Below are positions 7,928 to 16,536 of a stretch of 64,000 nt of DNA, piece by piece. Made by a program: the position numbers and the translations under genes. The DNA comes from Desulfovermiculus sp041686195. GTDB taxonomy: Bacteria > Desulfobacterota > Desulfovibrionia > Desulfovibrionales > Desulfothermaceae. Position 1 is the stretch's first letter. Every line of letters begins with the position of its first letter. The notes beneath the pieces are model-generated. The model ran no database searches, had not been told where the DNA came from, and saw only the letters and a program-made list of their open reading frames with translations. Location: assembly GCA_041686195.1 (NCBI GenBank), contig JAWLEI010000001.1, positions 124,001 to 188,000 on the forward strand. The letters are read 5' to 3'.

Positions 7928-8845
7928 ATGCCAGGTTCAAACCGAGGATTGGGCAAGGGACTGGAGGCCCTTTTTAATGCACCCCAGGCCCAGGCGCAAG
8001 AGAGGAGTGAGAATGGTCTGCACAGTGTGGCCCTGGACCGGATTGAACCGAACCCCAATCAGCCGCGTCAGACATATTCCCAGGAAGGGCTTCGCGAGTT
8101 GGCCCAGTCCATAGCCGAGCAAGGGCTCTTACAGCCTCTTCTCGTTCGTCTCCATCCGAGCAGGCAGGACTGCTACCAGATTATTGCTGGCGAACGGCGG
8201 TGGCGGGCCAGTCGACTGGCCGGACTGAACCAGGCGCCTGTCCTTATCCGCGAGATCTCTGATAGCGAAGCACTGGTCATAGGGCTGGTCGAAAACTTAC
8301 AGCGCCAGGACCTCAACCCGGTGGAAGAAGCTCAGGCCCTAGGTCGCCTTCAGGAACAGCTGCACATTTCCCAGGACGATCTCGCTCGGCGTCTCGGCCG
8401 AAGCCGCTCAGCAATTGCCAACAGCCTGCGTTTGCTGCATTTATCACCGGAAATCCTCACTGCCCTTTCCGAATCCAGAATTAGTGCTGGTCAGGCCAGA
8501 ACCCTGCTTGCTGTACCTGATGAAGAGGCCCGCAATTTTCTCTTTCAAGCTGCTGAAAACCGCCAACTGACAGTGCGCCAGATGGAGCAGGCGGTCGCCT
8601 TTTGGAAAGCCAATGGCCGCTTCCCGGCCAGTATTTTGCCCCAGACCGGCAAGATCCCTTCCCAGGCCGGCTTTGATGCCTCCCGGTCTGCCCTGCAACA
8701 GGCCTTGACCCAGAGCTTGGAGGCCGGCGTGCACATCAAAGGGCAAAAGGACAAGGGACGCATCACTCTGGCTTATTCTTCGGAAGATGAACTTCGGCGC
8801 CTGGTCCGCAAATTAGGCGTGGACCCGGACTCATGTTTCACGTGA
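7928..8845 (+). CDS. parB: chromosome partitioning protein ParB (Spo0J)
   Basis: ParB binds parS near the origin, loads as a CTP-dependent sliding clamp and recruits ParA and condensin. The 305-residue protein starts SNRGLGKGLEALF, the N-terminal ParA-stimulating peptide. Then come the ParB/Srx CTP-binding fold with GERRWRA (88-94) and ENLQRQDLNPVEEA (122-135), and the HTH SQDDLARRLGRSRSAIANSL (148-167); the C-terminal dimerisation domain is at about 255-305. AAGGAG 8 nt before the ATG at 7928 fixes the start. The last codons and the stop (TGA, 8843-8845) are part of a perfect parS palindrome, so parS is inside the gene's own 3' end. Confidence 0.95.
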   Translation: MPGSNRGLGKGLEALFNAPQAQAQERSENGLHSVALDRIEPNPNQPRQTYSQEGLRELAQSIAEQGLLQPLLVRLHPSRQDCYQIIAGERRWRASRLAGLNQAPVLIREISDSEALVIGLVENLQRQDLNPVEEAQALGRLQEQLHISQDDLARRLGRSRSAIANSLRLLHLSPEILTALSESRISAGQARTLLAVPDEEARNFLFQAAENRQLTVRQMEQAVAFWKANGRFPASILPQTGKIPSQAGFDASRSALQQALTQSLEAGVHIKGQKDKGRITLAYSSEDELRRLVRKLGVDPDSCFT

Positions 8846-8849
8846 AACA
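8834..8849. promoter_or_regulatory. parS centromere site
   Basis: TGTTTCACGTGAAACA, a perfect 16-bp palindrome identical to the widely conserved bacterial parS consensus. It overlaps the last codons and stop of parB and the first 4 nt after it. It is expected to be the ParB loading site, and suggests that this region lies near the replication origin. No second full site was found in the window. Confidence 0.95.
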
Positions 8850-8939
8850 CCGACACTTTTTCTCCTCGCAAAACTCCAAAGGCCAGGCCGATGCAGACTC
8901 TTGGCTCCCGGCCGGCCCGAGCAAATCCTCCGGGTCATC

Positions 8940-9638
8940 ATGCACGAATCCCCAATAATTCGACTCCGGCATGTATCTCATGCCTTTGCCTCTTTCTGGG
9001 CCTTAAAAGATGTCGTCCTGGATGTCTTTCCGGGCGAATTCATCTTTCTGACCGGACCTTCTGGAGCCGGCAAAACTACACTGCTGCGCCTCTTGCACGG
9101 CTCCCTGCCCATTCAACGGGGCACGGCCACAATTGCCGGTTATGACCTCAAGTCTTTGACCCGCCGCCGCCTGCACTCATTACGTCGGGACGTTGCTGTG
9201 GTCTTTCAGGATTTTATGGTTTTGCCTGAGAGAAGTGTGCGGGAAAACGTTGCTCTGCCACTGGTCATTCGCGGTCTCTCCAGGGAGCTTATCCAGCGGA
9301 GAGTGAATGCTGTCCTGCGTGGATTGCATTTGCAGGGAAAAGACGACATCTCGTGCGGCCGTCTGTCCGGAGGAGAACAGCAACGAGTGGCGATTGCCAG
9401 ATCCATTGTCACCAACCCCATGGTCCTTCTGGCCGACGAACCAACCGGCAATCTGGACCCGGATTATTCCCTCCGCCTCTTGGACATCTTTGGACGTTTC
9501 AATGTCCACGGCACGACAATGATCCTGGCCACACACGATCAAAACTTGATTCAGGCCATGCCCCAAGCCCGTGTTGTGCACCTCGTTCAGGGGCAAATGC
9601 AAGGAGAGGACCATGCTGTCTCGACTTCTGGGATCTGA
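8940..9638 (+). CDS. ftsE: cell division ATP-binding protein FtsE
   Basis: ABC-type ATPase that with FtsX forms the FtsEX complex, controlling periplasmic peptidoglycan hydrolases at the division septum. The 232 residues show Walker A GPSGAGKTT (39-47), the Q-loop VFQDF, signature LSGGEQQRVAIAR, and Walker B LLADEPTGNLD, as in the FtsE/LolD/MacB branch. The start at ATG 8940 gives the normal length; the ribosome site is weak. It begins 91 nt after parS and overlaps ftsX by 26 nt, identifying it as FtsE rather than another ABC ATPase. Confidence 0.9.
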   Translation: MHESPIIRLRHVSHAFASFWALKDVVLDVFPGEFIFLTGPSGAGKTTLLRLLHGSLPIQRGTATIAGYDLKSLTRRRLHSLRRDVAVVFQDFMVLPERSVRENVALPLVIRGLSRELIQRRVNAVLRGLHLQGKDDISCGRLSGGEQQRVAIARSIVTNPMVLLADEPTGNLDPDYSLRLLDIFGRFNVHGTTMILATHDQNLIQAMPQARVVHLVQGQMQGEDHAVSTSGI

Positions 9639-10479
9639 ACTCATCAGCTGGAAATACATCCGCACCGAGCAGATCATTGCCTTTCTGGGAGTCGGACTGA
9701 TCATGTTCCTGGCCTTGTGCGCCTTTTTGGCGGCCAAATGCATTCATTCCCAGATTGTTTCGTCGGCCTCAGACATCCAGATACAGGCCTTTTGGAAGTC
9801 CGACCAGTCCATGGATCATGTCCGCCAGGCCTGGGAGGATGCCCGCCAGCTTCGGTCTGTGCACAGCATTTCCACCTTCACTCCAGCCCAGGCTCTGAAG
9901 CAGATGCAGGACGATATCGGCCAGAATGTGGAGCTGTCCTGGCTGACGGACAAAAACCCTTTGCCGCCCACAGCAGTGGTTCAGGCCAATATTTCCCAGA
10001 ACTCCACTGCGTCCGAACTTGTGCGGCAAATAGAGGCCCTGCCAGGAGTGGACCGGGTGCACAGCAACCCTCTCGAGGTACATGCAGCAGAGTCCTGGAG
10101 ACGTATCGCACTGACCATTGTCTGGCCGTTGATCACCGTATTGCTTTTGACCCAGGCTGTTATCCTGGCCAATACGGTTCGACTCAGTCTGAACAGGCTG
10201 CATGAGGACATCCTGGTTCTGCGTTTGATAGGTGCCACTCGCTGGGCCTGCCAAGCTCCGATTCTTTTTCGCATGCTGGCCTTGACCTTTGCCGGAACCA
10301 CACTGGCCCTTGGAGGTCTGAAGCTGGTCCAGATCCAGGCACTCGAGGTCCTCTCTTCCCCTCCTTTTCACTGGTCCTGCCCGTTTCTGTCCGGGCCGGA
10401 AATCTTAGCCGCCTTCCTGTGTGCCTCTGCAGTAACCGGACTCAGTTCTGTCCTTGCCATCCGCAGTCAAGGGTTGTAG
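9613..10479 (+). CDS. ftsX: cell division permease-like protein FtsX
   Basis: Four-helix membrane partner of FtsE. The 288-residue protein has a first membrane segment at about 25-45, an extracytoplasmic domain (about 50-155) and three further segments near 160-180, 210-235 and 255-280, with the FtsX-domain loop LVLRLIGATRWACQAPILFR. AAGGAG lies 6 nt before the ATG at 9613, inside ftsE. The complex probably activates a septal amidase regulator, but no such partner (EnvC, PcsB) is encoded in this window. Confidence 0.9.
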   Translation: MLSRLLGSELISWKYIRTEQIIAFLGVGLIMFLALCAFLAAKCIHSQIVSSASDIQIQAFWKSDQSMDHVRQAWEDARQLRSVHSISTFTPAQALKQMQDDIGQNVELSWLTDKNPLPPTAVVQANISQNSTASELVRQIEALPGVDRVHSNPLEVHAAESWRRIALTIVWPLITVLLLTQAVILANTVRLSLNRLHEDILVLRLIGATRWACQAPILFRMLALTFAGTTLALGGLKLVQIQALEVLSSPPFHWSCPFLSGPEILAAFLCASAVTGLSSVLAIRSQGL

Positions 10480-10570
10480 GAAGAGATGTGATCACCCGAT
10501 CCTTCGTATGTCCAGATCATGTCTTTACTTATATACCTCTGGCTCAATCAAGATGAAAGGAGTGTTTCCC

Positions 10571-12244
10571 ATGCGCAGTGAAAAAATGACCTCCGGGCTG
10601 GAAAAAGGTCCGCACCGCTCTTTATTGCACGCCCTTGGGCTGACCAGGGATGAGATCCACCGTCCCCTGGTGGGAGTAGTCAATGCTGCGAGTGAAGTGG
10701 TCCCTGGTCATATCCATCTGGACAGCATCGCGAACGCGGTCAAGGCAGGAGTGCGGATGGCCGGGGGCGTGCCCATGGAATTTCCGGCTATTGGAGTGTG
10801 CGATGGATTGGCCATGAATCACGAAGGTATGCGCATGAGCCTTCCCAGCCGGGAAATCATTGCTGATTCTATTGAGCTCATGGCCACGGCCCATCCCTTT
10901 GACGCCTTGGTCCTTATCCCCAATTGCGACAAGATCGTTCCCGGAATGCTCATGGCCATGCTGCGTCTGAACATACCATCTCTTTGCATCAGCGGCGGCC
11001 CCATGCTGGCAGGCGCTCATCAGGGCCAAAATGTGGACCTGATCAGTGTTTTTGAGGCTGTGGGTCAAGTCAAAAGCGGGTCCATGTCCCCTGAGGCCTT
11101 GACCGAGCTGGAACAAAGCGCCTGCCCGGGATGCGGAAGCTGTTCCGGCATGTTCACTGCGAATTCCATGAACTGCCTGACCGAAGCCATTGGATTGGCC
11201 CTTCCGGGGAACGGAACAATTCCAGCAGTGGACGCGGCCAGAGTCAGGCTGGCTAAACAGGCCGGGATGCAGGTCATGTCCCTTTGGGAGCAAAACATCA
11301 CCCCCCGGGATATCGTGACCCAGGACAGCGTACACAACGCCGTTGCCGTAGATATGGCTCTGGGCGGATCTACTAATACTGTCCTGCATTTACCGGCAAT
11401 CTTTGCTGAAGCCGGCCTTGACTTGAGCCTGGAAGTCTTTGATCGGGTTTCCAGGTCTACTCCAAATCTGTGCCGCCTCTCACCTGCCGGAAGTCACCAC
11501 ATCCAGGATCTGCATCAGGCAGGGGGGATACCGGCTGTCATGTCCGAACTGTCCCACGCCGGCCTGATCCATGTTCACTGCCAGACGGTCACCGGGCAAC
11601 AGGTTGAAGCCAACTTGCGCAACCTGAACACCAAGGTCCTCAATCCGGACGTGATCAAGCCAGTTGGCTCCCCCTACCATGCCCAGGGGGGGATTGCTGT
11701 TTTATATGGAAACTTGGCTCCGGACGGATGCGTGGTCAAGCAGGCGGCAGTGGCTGATGAAATGCTGGTCCGGGAAGGACAGGCTATTGTTTTTGACAGT
11801 GAAGAAGAGGCCACTTTGGCTATACTCAACGGAGATATCAAAGCCGGTCATATTGTGGTCATTCGGTATGAAGGCCCGAAAGGGGGACCGGGAATGCGCG
11901 AGATGCTCACCCCGACCTCAGCTATTGCCGGTATGGGCCTGGACCGGGAGGTAGCCTTGATTACCGATGGAAGATTCAGTGGTGGGACCAGAGGGGCGGC
12001 CATAGGACACGTGTCCCCGGAAGCGGCCAATGCCGGGCCTATTGGTCTGATCCAAAATCAGGACCGTATCAAAATAGACATCCCTGAACGTTCACTGCAA
12101 CTTTTGGTTCCGAACAGCGAACTCGAAACCAGGCGAAAGGCATTTGTCCCCAGGACAAAGCCGGTGGATTCAGCCTTCTTGCGCCGTTACGCACAGCAGG
12201 TGACTTCGGCCGCTCACGGGGCGGTATTTCAACAGATCAAGTAG
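10571..12244 (+). CDS. ilvD: dihydroxy-acid dehydratase
   Basis: IlvD dehydrates 2,3-dihydroxy-isovalerate and its homologue to the 2-oxoacids that become valine, leucine, isoleucine and pantothenate, using an iron-sulfur cluster. The 557 residues contain VVPGHIHL, GVCDGLAMNHEGM, PNCDK (C119) and CPGCGSCSGMFTANSMN (C185, C188, C191), and later GRFSGGTRG and GHVSPEA. The PGH form of the first motif is the version seen in E. coli and Bacillus enzymes. AAAGGAG 8 nt before the ATG at 10571 defines the start; an ATG at 10553 lacks a site. It follows ftsX by 91 nt and has no ilv neighbours. Confidence 0.97.
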   Translation: MRSEKMTSGLEKGPHRSLLHALGLTRDEIHRPLVGVVNAASEVVPGHIHLDSIANAVKAGVRMAGGVPMEFPAIGVCDGLAMNHEGMRMSLPSREIIADSIELMATAHPFDALVLIPNCDKIVPGMLMAMLRLNIPSLCISGGPMLAGAHQGQNVDLISVFEAVGQVKSGSMSPEALTELEQSACPGCGSCSGMFTANSMNCLTEAIGLALPGNGTIPAVDAARVRLAKQAGMQVMSLWEQNITPRDIVTQDSVHNAVAVDMALGGSTNTVLHLPAIFAEAGLDLSLEVFDRVSRSTPNLCRLSPAGSHHIQDLHQAGGIPAVMSELSHAGLIHVHCQTVTGQQVEANLRNLNTKVLNPDVIKPVGSPYHAQGGIAVLYGNLAPDGCVVKQAAVADEMLVREGQAIVFDSEEEATLAILNGDIKAGHIVVIRYEGPKGGPGMREMLTPTSAIAGMGLDREVALITDGRFSGGTRGAAIGHVSPEAANAGPIGLIQNQDRIKIDIPERSLQLLVPNSELETRRKAFVPRTKPVDSAFLRRYAQQVTSAAHGAVFQQIK

Positions 12245-12301
12245 GATTTACTCCCAGTACTTCCCCGCATGAAAGGAGCTCAGCCGAAAACCTGGAGGCT
12301 T

Positions 12302-13216
12302 ATGCATCAACACAGTACGCCTACACAACGCCTGGCTGCCTGGGAACGCGAGCCCTACGGACGATTTGGCCTGGAACAGGAAAAATGTTTCCTGCTCCAC
12401 TTGGCTTCGGAATGGCGCCGGCGGCACCGGAAAGTTCTCCAGATCGAATGCGGGAATGGACTTCTTTTAGAACCCTTCTGGGAAGCTGGGTTTGATCTCA
12501 GTGCAACTGCCTCCAATCCGGCTGACGTCCATAAGACCCGGACCAGGATAGGCCGCCGGGCTGAATTGCATTTGGCCCACCCAACCGATCTGCCCTTTGA
12601 GGACAAGTCCTTTGATTATGTCTTGCTGATCACTGCCCTGGATTACTGCTCGCAGCCCGCGCATGTGCTCCAAGAGGCAGCCCGGGTATGTGCAAAAGAG
12701 ATGCTGATCAGCTTTTTAAATAAGCACTCCTTGTATGCCTTGACCTTGGTCAGGGGCAATGCATTCGCATCGACCTCCAAACCGGTTCGCTGGTGGTCCT
12801 GGCCCTCCATGAAGGCCTTTGTTGGCCGCTATCTGGGTTCTCGCCCTGTGTGCGCCCAAGGGGGCATACTCCCCGGACCCTACAAGTCATGGCAATCTTA
12901 TCCTTTGTACCGAACCTTAAACAATATGCTCTGCCCCAATATTTTTGGGGCCTATGCGGCCTTACGCCTGGACATGACCGCAGATCATGTCCTCACCCCG
13001 CTGCCGGCCTGGGTCCAGCCAAGACCCAAACCATCCACTCCCTGCTCGCAACGGGGTCGAACCTCAGCTTCGGCCTCAAAAAACTGGTCATGTTCCCCGC
13101 AGTCATTTACAAAAGCCAAACCTCATGCGTCCCTCCGGCAGAAACTCCCTCCGCCTGGGCCGGAATCCTTAACAGACCATCCGCATGGAGCAGGCTGCGC
13201 AACAGACCGGACTTAG
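12302..13216 (+). pseudogene. class I SAM-dependent methyltransferase, probable frameshift near 13025
   Basis: The first about 240 residues form a class I methyltransferase: motif I VLQIECGNG (45-53), FEDKSFDYVLLITALDYC around motif II, and a Trp-rich segment KPVRWWSWPSMKAF. Substrate unknown. After PLPAWVQ (about 13020) this frame turns into serine/proline-rich text, while the next frame carries plausible protein (SNLSFGLKKLVMFPAVIYK, 13048-13104) with third-position usage matching the genome. This suggests a one-base loss close to 13025, or a sequencing error. The reading then overlaps the 3' end of moeA on the other strand by 110 nt, which is also abnormal. A GGAGG lies only 3 nt before the chosen ATG; an ATG at 12269 is an alternative. 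The original C-terminus cannot be placed. Confidence 0.6.
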
Positions 13217-14351
13217 CCAGCACAGGCTCGGCCCAGAGTAGGCCCTTCGCATCCTGGACCAGTTTGACCCGGATGTAGTCTTCCCGCCCCTGCTGGGAGG
13301 CGATATTGCGCTTTACCCTGGCCCATACTCTGGCCTGCCGGGAGCGATCAAAGGCCTGGTCCTCACCGCCGAGGTGGGCCAGAAATGGCAGGCCCAAGAC
13401 ATACATGACAACTTGAGCTGAGGTTACCTGTCCTGGAAGTCCGATGATGGGAATCTGGCCCTGAGCAGCCAGGATAGTAGGTTTTCCCGGGCTGAGGGCA
13501 ACACCATGGGCCAAGATCCGTCCTTGAGGCAGAGACGATATGACCTCAATGCTCAAATCCCGGGTGCCCACAGAACTGCCCCCGGAAAGGAGAACGCAAT
13601 CAGCTTGATTCACAGCCAAAGCGACAGCCTGTTGCAGGTCCTGCTGCTGATCCTGAACAATACCCATGAGCCAGGGCTCTGCCCCGGCCCGGGCACACCA
13701 GGCAGCCAGGGTCGTGGAATTGACATCCCGAATCTTTCCTGGTGCTGGCTTTTCATCCACAGGAACCAGTTCATCCCCGGTCGACAGTATGGCCACCCGT
13801 GGCCGGCGAAAGACCTCGATGCGGCTTTGTCCCAGGGCAGCCAGGACTCCTAGATCCTGGGGACGAAGCCGCTTTCCGGCTGGGAGTGCAATCTGTCCGC
13901 TCCTGCAGTCCTCCCCGCTGAGCATGATATTGTCCCCCGGCCCAAGCGACCTGAAAACCTCGATTTCATCTTCAGCAATCTGGCGGGTATGCTCAACCAT
14001 GACCACTGCATCCGCTCCTGAAGGCAGACTTCCCCCGGTCAGTATCTCCGCACACTCCCCAGGGCCTAGAGATATTTGAGGATAATCATCCACAGCCAGC
14101 CGGGCCTTTACGCTCAGGTAGACAGGGTTGCTTTCTCCGGCCCCAAAACAGTCCCTGGCTCGAACCGCATACCCATCCATGCTCGATCTTGAATATGCGG
14201 GCAAATCCTCATCCGCTCGGACATCCTGGGCTGTAACCAGGGACAGGGCCTGATCCAGACTTACATTCTCTGCCTCCAGGACAGGGGCGAAAGAGCTCAA
14301 TATATGCTGACAGGCATCGACACTTTGGACCTCGAAAAAATCGTTTTTCAT
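13107..14351 (-). CDS. moeA: molybdopterin molybdenumtransferase
   Basis: MoeA inserts molybdate (or tungstate) into adenylated molybdopterin. The 414-residue protein has SSMDGYAVRA, ILTGGSLPSGADAVVMVE, the GDNIMLSGEDCRSG segment, STGDELV, the MoCF-type DCVLLSGGSSVG and GVALSPGKPT, and a C-terminal domain IV (VWARVKRNI onward). The ATG at 14351 has GGAG 8 nt upstream; an in-frame GTG at 14357 overlapping mobB's stop is too close to that site. It is directly downstream of mobB, consistent with a cofactor operon serving molybdo- or tungsto-enzymes such as formate dehydrogenase. Its 3' end is overlapped by the broken methyltransferase gene. Confidence 0.93.
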   Translation of the reverse strand: MKNDFFEVQSVDACQHILSSFAPVLEAENVSLDQALSLVTAQDVRADEDLPAYSRSSMDGYAVRARDCFGAGESNPVYLSVKARLAVDDYPQISLGPGECAEILTGGSLPSGADAVVMVEHTRQIAEDEIEVFRSLGPGDNIMLSGEDCRSGQIALPAGKRLRPQDLGVLAALGQSRIEVFRRPRVAILSTGDELVPVDEKPAPGKIRDVNSTTLAAWCARAGAEPWLMGIVQDQQQDLQQAVALAVNQADCVLLSGGSSVGTRDLSIEVISSLPQGRILAHGVALSPGKPTILAAQGQIPIIGLPGQVTSAQVVMYVLGLPFLAHLGGEDQAFDRSRQARVWARVKRNIASQQGREDYIRVKLVQDAKGLLWAEPVLAKSGLLRSLLHADGLLRIPAQAEGVSAGGTHEVWLL

Positions 14352-14353
14352 GC

Positions 14354-15058
14354 TCACAACTCCATGCTGATTTCTATCCGGCCCGGTGCATAGCCTTTGA
14401 GCTGGGCCAGCATTCCCTGAATTCCACCCGAAATAATGCTCTCTACAAAGGGGTTCAGTCCCAGGGCCTGACCGTTCACCCGGACGGTCATGGTCCCCTG
14501 GAGGGCCTGGCAGTCATCAGGATTTGCCTTTTTGTGCACAATATCTCTGGCCAGTTGACCGCAATCCTCCCGTCCGCATGAACCGCAATCCAGACCAGGC
14601 AGGAGAAACCCGCGCTCCAGGACCAGCTGTCCCAGATCCTGAATGTTATCAATGACTGGCAAATCGCCCTCAGGGCACTGCTTCCAGGCCGCAAGGGCCA
14701 ATTCCGGTTCCAATGGCCGGTCATCCTGTCCCGCATTCTTGGGGAGCAAAATACGAGGCATGGCAGTAAGTTCCCTGCCCCCTTCAACCACCAATACATC
14801 GGCCTGAAGCAAGGGAACAAGGTCCAGTAAAAATCGTTTCCTGGGCCAGATAATCAGACTCTCTTTGGGGCTTATGCCCACCACGGCCTGGGCCTGCTCT
14901 GAGAGACGGGCAGTATCAGTATCTTGACGTTCAAATCCGTGACTTGAATACTTGGCTGCTGCAACCTTAAGTCCCTGGGTTTGAAAATACGCACAGAGCT
15001 CTTGGGCCAGGCTCGTCTTTCCCGACTTCTTATTTCCTATCAAGGCAATAGCTTTCAT
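14354..15058 (-). CDS. mobB: MobB-type GTPase fused to a cysteine-rich (Fe-S-like) domain
   Basis: The N-terminal about 150 residues match MobB, the P-loop adaptor for molybdopterin guanine dinucleotide formation: GNKKSGKTS (8-16), AAAKYSSHGFE, DTDTARL and VLVVEGG. A C-terminal domain adds C158, C161, C166 (CGSCGREDC) and C183, a spacing that could hold a [4Fe-4S] cluster. MobB proteins carrying such an extension are known from anaerobes; its role is unclear. AGGAGG lies 7 nt before the ATG at 15058. The gene is followed at once by moeA. The 187-nt gap upstream is divergent with hisS and should hold both promoters. Confidence 0.88.
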   Translation of the reverse strand: MKAIALIGNKKSGKTSLAQELCAYFQTQGLKVAAAKYSSHGFERQDTDTARLSEQAQAVVGISPKESLIIWPRKRFLLDLVPLLQADVLVVEGGRELTAMPRILLPKNAGQDDRPLEPELALAAWKQCPEGDLPVIDNIQDLGQLVLERGFLLPGLDCGSCGREDCGQLARDIVHKKANPDDCQALQGTMTVRVNGQALGLNPFVESIISGGIQGMLAQLKGYAPGRIEISMEL

Positions 15059-15245
15059 CACATTTCCTCCTTTATTGCCTCAGAACCTGAGTTCATCACA
15101 TCTTGCTTTTTCAAAAATCAGACCGCACGTTTTGACAACACCACCGGTTTGGTCTAAGGAAGTCTTTTTGATTTGTCTACGTTTGCTTCCCAATAGTGGA
15201 AGCTGACCTCCTTCCCATTTTTCCATCACAACAAGATGTGCCGCT

Positions 15246-16496
15246 ATGCACCAGATCAGCAAGATCAAAGGGTTTACCGACCTCATCTGGCCGGAAGTGT
15301 CAAAATACACGTACATGGAAGATACGGCCAGAGCAGTTTTCTCCGCTTACGGCTATCGGGAGATTCGGGTTCCGGTCCTGGAAAAGACCGAGCTCTTCGC
15401 CCGGAGCATCGGTGAAGAAACAGATATTGTGCAAAAAGAGATGTTCACCTTTCCAGACCGCAAAGGCCGGCTGCTCACCTTGCGGCCGGAAGCCACAGCT
15501 GGTGTTGCCAGGGCCTACCTGGACAACACCATGTATTCCCGGGAACAGACCACCAAGGTGTTTACCTTCGGTCCAATGTTTCGGTACGAACGTCCTCAAA
15601 AAGGCCGCCAGCGTCAATTCCACCAGGTCAACGCCGAACTTTTCGGCACCCATTCACCTCAGGCTGACGCAGAACTTATCGCAATGCTCTGGCGCTATCT
15701 GCACCAGCTCGGACTGACCAATCTGGAGCTGCATCTTAACTCACTTGGCTGTCCCCAATGCCGGCCGGAGTTTTCCCGCCGCTTGCAGGAATTCCTGGCC
15801 ACCCAGCCAACCCAGGATTTGTGCCCGGATTGCCAACGCAGGCAGCATACAAACCCTTTGCGCATCCTGGATTGCAAAGTCCCGGGATGCCAGAAATCCG
15901 CCGAACAGGCTCCGAAGATTGGCGATCATTTGTGCGCACAGTGCCAGGTCCACTTTGACTCAGTCCAAAAAGTATTGCAGGCCTGCTCCATTCCTTACGT
16001 CCTCAACTCTCGCCTGGTGCGGGGCCTGGACTATTATCAGCGGACCACTTTTGAGGTCATATCCAGAGATATCGGAGCACAATCCGCGGTAGCCGGTGGT
16101 GGCCGCTACGACGGACTTGTGCAGCAGCTTGGAGGTCCGGCCTGTCCAGGCATCGGATTTGCCTGCGGTATGGAGAGACTGGCTTTGCTCATGGATTATC
16201 CGCCGGAATCAGGTCCGGATTTCTACCTGGCTGTTCTGGACCCGACCGCACTGGATCAGGGTCAGATTCTGGCCCTTGGGCTTCGGGAGCAACGCTTTCA
16301 GGGTGAGGTCAGCTTTGAAGCCAAGGGTCCGAAATCCCAGCTGCGCTTAGCCAATAAACTCAAAGCCCGCTTTTGTCTCTTGCTGGGAGCTGAAGAGCTG
16401 AAGAATAAGACCATTGTGGTCAAGGACATGCAGAGCGGTGATCAGCGCACCTGGCCTCAATCCGACCTGCCCGCAGCCCTTGGCTTCAACTCGTGA
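15246..16496 (+). CDS. hisS: histidine-tRNA ligase
   Basis: Charges tRNA-His with histidine. A class II synthetase of 416 residues, as usual for bacterial HisRS. Visible are the N-terminal KIKGFTDLIWPE, motif 1 around YGYREIRVPVLE, TLRPEATAGVARAY, motif 2 FRYERPQKGRQRQFHQVN, the histidine-specific RGLDYYQRTTFEV, motif 3 GIGFACGMERLALL and a C-terminal anticodon-binding domain. A zinc-like CPDC...CKVPGC...CAQC cysteine set occurs between 195 and 235. The ribosome site is weak. A TTGACA at 15132-15137 followed 17 nt later by TAAGGA is a possible promoter. It heads the run hisS-aspS-def-fmt-DUF116-rsmB. Confidence 0.96.
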   Translation: MHQISKIKGFTDLIWPEVSKYTYMEDTARAVFSAYGYREIRVPVLEKTELFARSIGEETDIVQKEMFTFPDRKGRLLTLRPEATAGVARAYLDNTMYSREQTTKVFTFGPMFRYERPQKGRQRQFHQVNAELFGTHSPQADAELIAMLWRYLHQLGLTNLELHLNSLGCPQCRPEFSRRLQEFLATQPTQDLCPDCQRRQHTNPLRILDCKVPGCQKSAEQAPKIGDHLCAQCQVHFDSVQKVLQACSIPYVLNSRLVRGLDYYQRTTFEVISRDIGAQSAVAGGGRYDGLVQQLGGPACPGIGFACGMERLALLMDYPPESGPDFYLAVLDPTALDQGQILALGLREQRFQGEVSFEAKGPKSQLRLANKLKARFCLLLGAEELKNKTIVVKDMQSGDQRTWPQSDLPAALGFNS

Positions 16497-16536
16497 AAAC
16501 ATGAAATCGAAAAACCGCACACAAAGAGACCCTCAT

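Noticed and set aside
12793..13278. Independent 161-codon gene in the second plus frame
   Set aside because: Its first part is the shadow of the methyltransferase and its last part is antisense to moeA; only the middle looks coding, which fits a frameshift better than a separate gene.
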